Source of the DNA: Kluyvera sp046569695
GTDB lineage: Bacteria > Pseudomonadota > Gammaproteobacteria > Enterobacterales > Enterobacteriaceae
DNA length: 64,000 nt
Assembly: GCF_046569695.1 (NCBI RefSeq)
Contig: NZ_JBKHUI010000002.1
Coordinates: 186,001-250,000, forward strand
Reading direction: 5' to 3'
Numbering within the stretch: the stretch's first letter is position 1; each line of letters opens with the position of its first letter. The notes under the pieces were generated by a model that saw nothing but the letters and a program-made list of their open reading frames with translations, had not been told where the DNA came from and searched no databases. Positions 60,358 through 64,000 of this stretch are shown here, one piece after another. The position numbers and the translations under genes were made by a program.

Positions 60358-61161
60358 TTATACGAACCGGCAGGTGATCGCGCCCATGTTGCCGTAGTCG
60401 ACGTGGAAGGTGTCGCCCTTACGCGCCGGAACCGGACGGGTGAACGAGCCGCCGAGAATAATCTGCCCCGCTTCCAGCTGAACGTCGTACGGTGCCAGTT
60501 TGTTCGCCAGCCACGCCACGCCGTTGGCCGGGTGGTTAAGCACGCCCGCGGCGACGCCGGTCTCTTCAATCACACCGTTGCGATAGAGCAGCGCGGAGAT
60601 CCAGCGCAGGTCCAGTTCGTCGGGCTTAATCGGGCGACCGCCGAGGATCACGCCCGCATTGGCGGCGTTGTCGGAGATGGTGTCGAACACCTTGCGTGGG
60701 CGCTGGGTTACCGGGTCCACGTTGTGGCTACGGGCGTCAATCAGCTCCAGCGCCGGGATCACGTAGTCGGTGGCGTTATAGACATCAAACAGCGTGCAGT
60801 TCGGTCCGCGCAGCGGTTTCGCCAGCACGAACGCCAGCTCTACTTCAATGCGGGGGACGATAAAGCGATCGGTTGGAATGTCGCTGCCGTCATGGAAGAA
60901 CATGTCGTCGAGCAGCGCGCCGTAGTCCGGTTCGCTAATCTGCGAGCTGGCCTGCATCGCTTTGGAGGTCAGGCCGATTTTGTGGCCTTTGAGCGTGCGC
61001 CCTTCGGCAATCTTCATTTCCACCCATTCGCGCTGTACGGCGTAGGCGTCTTCGATGGTGATGTCCGGGTAATCCAGCGACACGGCGCGGATCTGCTCAC
61101 GCTGTTTTTCGGCCTGATTCAGCCGCTGGGCAATCAGGGTACGGGTTTGTTTATCGAGCAT
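60358..61161 (-). CDS. hpaH: 2-oxo-hept-4-ene-1,7-dioate hydratase
   Basis: HpaH adds water to 2-oxo-hept-4-ene-1,7-dioate. The 267-residue protein of the MhpD/HpaH family starts MLDKQTRTLIAQRLNQAEKQ, with GHKIGLTSKAMQ and the metal ligands in RIEVELAFVL. The gap of 134 bp to hpaF contains repeat elements, unusual inside this operon. Confidence 0.96.
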   Translation of the reverse strand: MLDKQTRTLIAQRLNQAEKQREQIRAVSLDYPDITIEDAYAVQREWVEMKIAEGRTLKGHKIGLTSKAMQASSQISEPDYGALLDDMFFHDGSDIPTDRFIVPRIEVELAFVLAKPLRGPNCTLFDVYNATDYVIPALELIDARSHNVDPVTQRPRKVFDTISDNAANAGVILGGRPIKPDELDLRWISALLYRNGVIEETGVAAGVLNHPANGVAWLANKLAPYDVQLEAGQIILGGSFTRPVPARKGDTFHVDYGNMGAITCRFV

Positions 61162-61185
61162 AGTGATTCCTGTGGCTGTGTTTTC

Positions 61186-61280
61186 TCCCTCTCCCTGTGG
61201 GAGAGGGCCGGGGTGAGGGCATCAGGCCGCGGAGGTCTCCCCCCTCACCCTAACCCTCTCCCCAAAGGGGCGAGGGGACC
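61186..61280. repeat. CCCTCTCCC-type repeat pair between hpaF and hpaH
   Basis: CCCTCTCCCTGTGGGAGAGGG-CCGGGGTGAGGG is followed by CCCCTCACCCTAACCCTCTC-CCCAAAGGGGCGAGGGGACC, two inverted members of the same family as the hpaA-hpaB array. Confidence 0.8.
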
Positions 61281-61295
61281 GACCGTGCCGATGTC

Positions 61296-61676
61296 TTATT
61301 TAAATAACGCGTGCACGTTGTTCTGTTTGTAATTCAGCGTCGGGTGCAGTTCGTCTATCTCAAACGACAGCGCCAGATAGCGGCTGTCCATCAGCGTGGC
61401 GAAGTGGGCTTTAATCAACCCAAACAACATCTCCCCCACCTCCTGACGGCTCTCCAGGCTGCGCCCGGTGCCGATTTTCAGCGTCATATGCACAAACGCG
61501 TAGTCGTGCTTCCCGTCGGCCATCTGCCAGGTATCCAGCCAGTGGGCGCGGCTGCGGATGCCGCCTGTCGGGAAAACTCCGGTGGCGGCCAGCGCCTCGT
61601 TCACCTTGCTGAACAGGCCCGGTAAATCAGCCTGTTCGCGGATGTTGGTGGTGCATTCAGCAATAAAGTGCGGCAT
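61296..61676 (-). CDS. hpaF: 5-carboxymethyl-2-hydroxymuconate delta-isomerase
   Basis: HpaF isomerises 5-carboxymethyl-2-hydroxymuconate in homoprotocatechuate breakdown. The 126-residue tautomerase-fold protein begins MPHFIAECTTNIREQADLPG; after Met removal Pro2 is the N-terminal residue expected of the family. It lies 9 bp after hpaD. Confidence 0.95.
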   Translation of the reverse strand: MPHFIAECTTNIREQADLPGLFSKVNEALAATGVFPTGGIRSRAHWLDTWQMADGKHDYAFVHMTLKIGTGRSLESRQEVGEMLFGLIKAHFATLMDSRYLALSFEIDELHPTLNYKQNNVHALFK

Positions 61677-61685
61677 GGTTGTTCC

Positions 61686-62537
61686 TCACGCAGGCAGCGG
61701 GAATACAGCGTTCACCTGCCCGGTACCGGAGCTGGCGAACAGGTCGGTGATGAACTCCACCTTGCCGTCGAACTTATCCCAGCCCAGCATCCCCAGCAGC
61801 ATCACGGTGTCGTGCATATTGCCTTCGCCGTAGCAGTAATCGGCGTACTCCGGCAGCATGGTGCAGAACTCCTTGAACTTGCCTTCGCGCCACAGCTTGA
61901 CCACGCGCTCGTCCATCTGGTGGTCGAACTCGCGGGTGTAGCTGTTCATCCCCTCTTCCGCGCGCTGGTCGTCGATAAAGCGGTGCGACAGCGAGCCGCT
62001 GGCAAACACCGCCACCGTCCCATCGTATTTCTCGATGGCTTTCAGAATGGCTTCGCCCAACCTGCGGCTGTCGGCAAAGTCGTGCACGGTGCAGAACGCC
62101 GAGATAGAGACCACTTTGAAGTGCTTATCGGCGTTCATATAGCGCATCGGCACCAGCGTGCCGTACTCCAGCTTCAGGCTCGGAATGTTGTGCGCTTTGG
62201 CGCGCACGCCCAGCGCCACGGCTTCGTCGGCAATCAGCTGACCCAGTTCCGGGTTACCGTCATAGTCGTAGGTCATGTCGCGGATAAAGTGCGGCAGCTC
62301 GTTGCTGGTGTAGATGCCCTTAAAGCTCTCCGCGCAGTTGATGTGATAGGCGCTGTTCACCAGCCAGTGGGTATCGAACACGATAATGGTGTCGACGCCC
62401 ATCTCGCGGCAGCGCTTGCCAATCTCTTTATGCCCATCAATCGCCGCCTGACGGCAACCGAAGTTTTTCCCCGGAATTTCAGAAAGATACATCGACGGCA
62501 CGTGCGTGATTTTTGCTGCTAACGCTAACTTACCCAT
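61686..62537 (-). CDS. hpaD: 3,4-dihydroxyphenylacetate 2,3-dioxygenase
   Basis: HpaD performs extradiol ring cleavage of homoprotocatechuate. The 283-residue protein is of the LigB-type (class III) family, with KITHVPSMYLSE near the start (metal-ligand His), DTHWLVNSAYH and ASGSLSHRF. The start is one base after the hpaE stop, so the two are translationally linked. Confidence 0.96.
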   Translation of the reverse strand: MGKLALAAKITHVPSMYLSEIPGKNFGCRQAAIDGHKEIGKRCREMGVDTIIVFDTHWLVNSAYHINCAESFKGIYTSNELPHFIRDMTYDYDGNPELGQLIADEAVALGVRAKAHNIPSLKLEYGTLVPMRYMNADKHFKVVSISAFCTVHDFADSRRLGEAILKAIEKYDGTVAVFASGSLSHRFIDDQRAEEGMNSYTREFDHQMDERVVKLWREGKFKEFCTMLPEYADYCYGEGNMHDTVMLLGMLGWDKFDGKVEFITDLFASSGTGQVNAVFPLPA

Positions 62538-62538
62538 A

Positions 62539-64000
62539 TCAAACTCCCCATTTCGGGATTGGATGGTCGCCCATTGAGATGCAGACGTTTTTCATCTCCG
62601 CGAACACTTCAAAGCTGTACTCGCCGCCTTCGCGGCCGGTGCCGGAGGCCTTCACGCCGCCGAACGGCTGGCGCAGGTCGCGAACGTTCTGGGTGTTGAC
62701 GAACACCATCCCGGCCTCAATGCCGCGCGCCAGGCGCAGCACTTTGCTGATGTCCTGGGTCCAGATATAAGAGGCCAGGCCGTACTCAATGTCGTTCGCC
62801 AGACGCAGCCCTTCCGCTTCATCTTTGAACGGCAGCAGGCAGGCGACCGGGCCAAAAATCTCTTCCTGGGCGACGCGCATGCGGTTGTCGACGTCCGCCA
62901 GCACCGTTGGGCGCAGGAAGTTGCCGCCACGCAGATGCGCCGGCAGATCGGTCGGTTTTTCCGGGCCGCCGGCCAGCAGGGTCGCGCCCTCTTCAATGCC
63001 GAGGCGGATATAGCCGGAGACTTTTTCCCAATGCTGCTGGCTAATCAGCGCGCCAACCTGAGTATTTGGGTCGTTCGGGTCGCCGACGCGTAGACGGTTG
63101 GCGCGTTCGGCAAAGCGTTTGACGAACTCCGGGTAGATGCTCTGCTGGATAAAGATGCGCGAACCGGCGGTGCAGCGTTCGCCGTTGATGGAGAAGATGG
63201 TGAACAGCGCGGCGTCCAGCGCGCGTTCAATGTCGGCATCTTCAAAAATCAGCACCGGCGATTTGCCGCCCAGCTCCATCGAGTATTTCTTCAGACCGGC
63301 GTTTTTCATGATGTTGCGCCCGGTGGCGGTGCCGCCGGTAAAGGAGACGGCGCGTACATCATGATGGCGCACCAGCGCATCACCGGCGCTGGCGCCGTAG
63401 CCCTGCACCACGTTCAGCACGCCCGCCGGAATGCCCGCTTCCAGCGCCAGCTCGCCCAGACGGTCGGCGGTCAGCGGCGACAGTTCGGACATCTTCAGCA
63501 CCGCGGTGTTGCCCAGCGCCAGACACGGCGCGACCTTCCAGGTGGCGGTCATAAACGGCACGTTCCACGGCGACACCAGCGCACACACCCCCACCGGCTG
63601 CACGAGGGTGTAGTTGAGCATCTTGTCGTCAACCGGGTAGGTTTTGCCGTTCATCTGCTGGCACACTTCGGCGAAGAACTCGAAGTTATGCGACGCGCGT
63701 GGGATCAGCACGTTTTTGGTCTGGTGAATCGGCAGGCCGGTGTCGGCGGTTTCCATCGCCGCGATTTCCGGCACGTTCTGGTCAATCAGGTCGCCCAGAC
63801 GGCGCATCAGGCGCGCGCGCTCTTTCATCGGCAGGTTAGCCCACTTCGGGAAAGCCTCTTTCGCTGCCGCCACCGCCTGGTTCACTTCCGCTTCACCGCC
63901 GGAGGCCACTTCCGCCAGCACTTCACCGGTCGCCGGGTTGGTGGTGTGGAAATAGTCCTGACCGGCGACGTTTTTGCCGTTGATCCAATGGTTAATCTTT
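62539..64000 (-). CDS. hpaE: 5-carboxymethyl-2-hydroxymuconate semialdehyde dehydrogenase (cut by window edge)
   Basis: HpaE oxidises the ring-cleavage semialdehyde with NAD. The aldehyde dehydrogenase is nearly complete: the frame reads to the window edge with KINHWINGKNVAG, so only the first two or so residues are missing. Catalytic Cys is in NGERCTAGSRIF and Glu in SMELGGKSPV; PWNVPFM and SFTGGT cofactor motifs are present. The frame must extend past the internal Met at 63921. Upstream hpaG and hpaR are expected beyond the edge. Confidence 0.96.
   Translation of the reverse strand, partial: KINHWINGKNVAGQDYFHTTNPATGEVLAEVASGGEAEVNQAVAAAKEAFPKWANLPMKERARLMRRLGDLIDQNVPEIAAMETADTGLPIHQTKNVLIPRASHNFEFFAEVCQQMNGKTYPVDDKMLNYTLVQPVGVCALVSPWNVPFMTATWKVAPCLALGNTAVLKMSELSPLTADRLGELALEAGIPAGVLNVVQGYGASAGDALVRHHDVRAVSFTGGTATGRNIMKNAGLKKYSMELGGKSPVLIFEDADIERALDAALFTIFSINGERCTAGSRIFIQQSIYPEFVKRFAERANRLRVGDPNDPNTQVGALISQQHWEKVSGYIRLGIEEGATLLAGGPEKPTDLPAHLRGGNFLRPTVLADVDNRMRVAQEEIFGPVACLLPFKDEAEGLRLANDIEYGLASYIWTQDISKVLRLARGIEAGMVFVNTQNVRDLRQPFGGVKASGTGREGGEYSFEVFAEMKNVCISMGDHPIPKWGV

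Noticed and set aside
1..64000. tRNA, rRNA, riboswitch, prophage or insertion sequence
   Set aside because: No matching conserved sequence, att-like repeat, transposase or integrase was found on reading both strands.

Overview
This window is chromosomal DNA from a member of the Enterobacteriaceae. Most genes read as close homologues of Escherichia coli genes in conserved order (tgt-queA-acpH, malZ-proY-brnQ-phoR-phoB-sbcDC, mak-rdgC-ppnP-aroM-aroL-yaiI-proC, psiF-phoA-iraP, ddlA-yaiZ-yaiY-yaiW-sbmA-ampH-iprA, hemB, tauABCD, mmuPM). The sequence is GC-rich, and intergenic gaps carry the palindromic repeats common in Klebsiella, Enterobacter, Citrobacter and relatives. The genus cannot be settled by eye; a Klebsiella/Enterobacter/Citrobacter-type organism fits best. 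There is no transposase, integrase, phage gene, tRNA, rRNA or CRISPR array.

Layout. 1-3.1 kb: queuosine genes (tgt cut by the window edge), acpH, and a 2-Cys peroxiredoxin preceded by an OxyR-like operator. 3.1-9.0 kb: an accessory catabolic-looking block (ACS-family transporter, YtcJ-like amidohydrolase with a Cys/His-rich tail, monooxygenase-fold membrane protein, YcaC-like hydrolase, divergent LysR regulator). 9.0-20.8 kb: malZ, proY, brnQ, phoRB, sbcDC. 20.9-28.7 kb: mak to iraP, with dgcC, araJ and yaiA absent from the places they hold in E. coli. 29-36.9 kb: an extra MdtG-like exporter, ddlA, the sbmA-yaiW peptide-uptake pair, ampH and iprA. 36.9-37.9 kb: a broken autotransporter and an A-rich intergenic tract. 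37.9-46.9 kb: hemB, a two-domain acyltransferase resembling ornithine-lipid synthase OlsF, and two sulfur-scavenging operons (tauABCD, mmuPM with a MetJ operator). 47-50 kb: a RoxA-like ribosomal oxygenase, a PAS-PAS-GGDEF cyclase and a small zinc-ribbon protein.

50.3-54.5 kb holds the least familiar unit: a KstD-like FAD dehydrogenase, a short-chain dehydrogenase and two tandem IclR regulators, all on the + strand and probably co-expressed. It ends tail-to-tail against the 4-hydroxyphenylacetate pathway (hpaEDFHIXABC, 54.6-64 kb, minus strand), whose first genes lie beyond the right edge. The hpa genes encode hydroxylation (HpaBC), ring cleavage (HpaD), semialdehyde oxidation (HpaE), isomerisation (HpaF), hydration (HpaH), aldol cleavage (HpaI), uptake (HpaX) and control (HpaA).

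Regulatory sites read directly from sequence include Pho boxes at phoB and phoA, TyrR and TrpR sites at aroL, the MetJ operator at mmuP and the OxyR-like site at the peroxiredoxin. Two interspersed repeat families are present, one of which forms a 70-bp-period tandem array between hpaA and hpaB.
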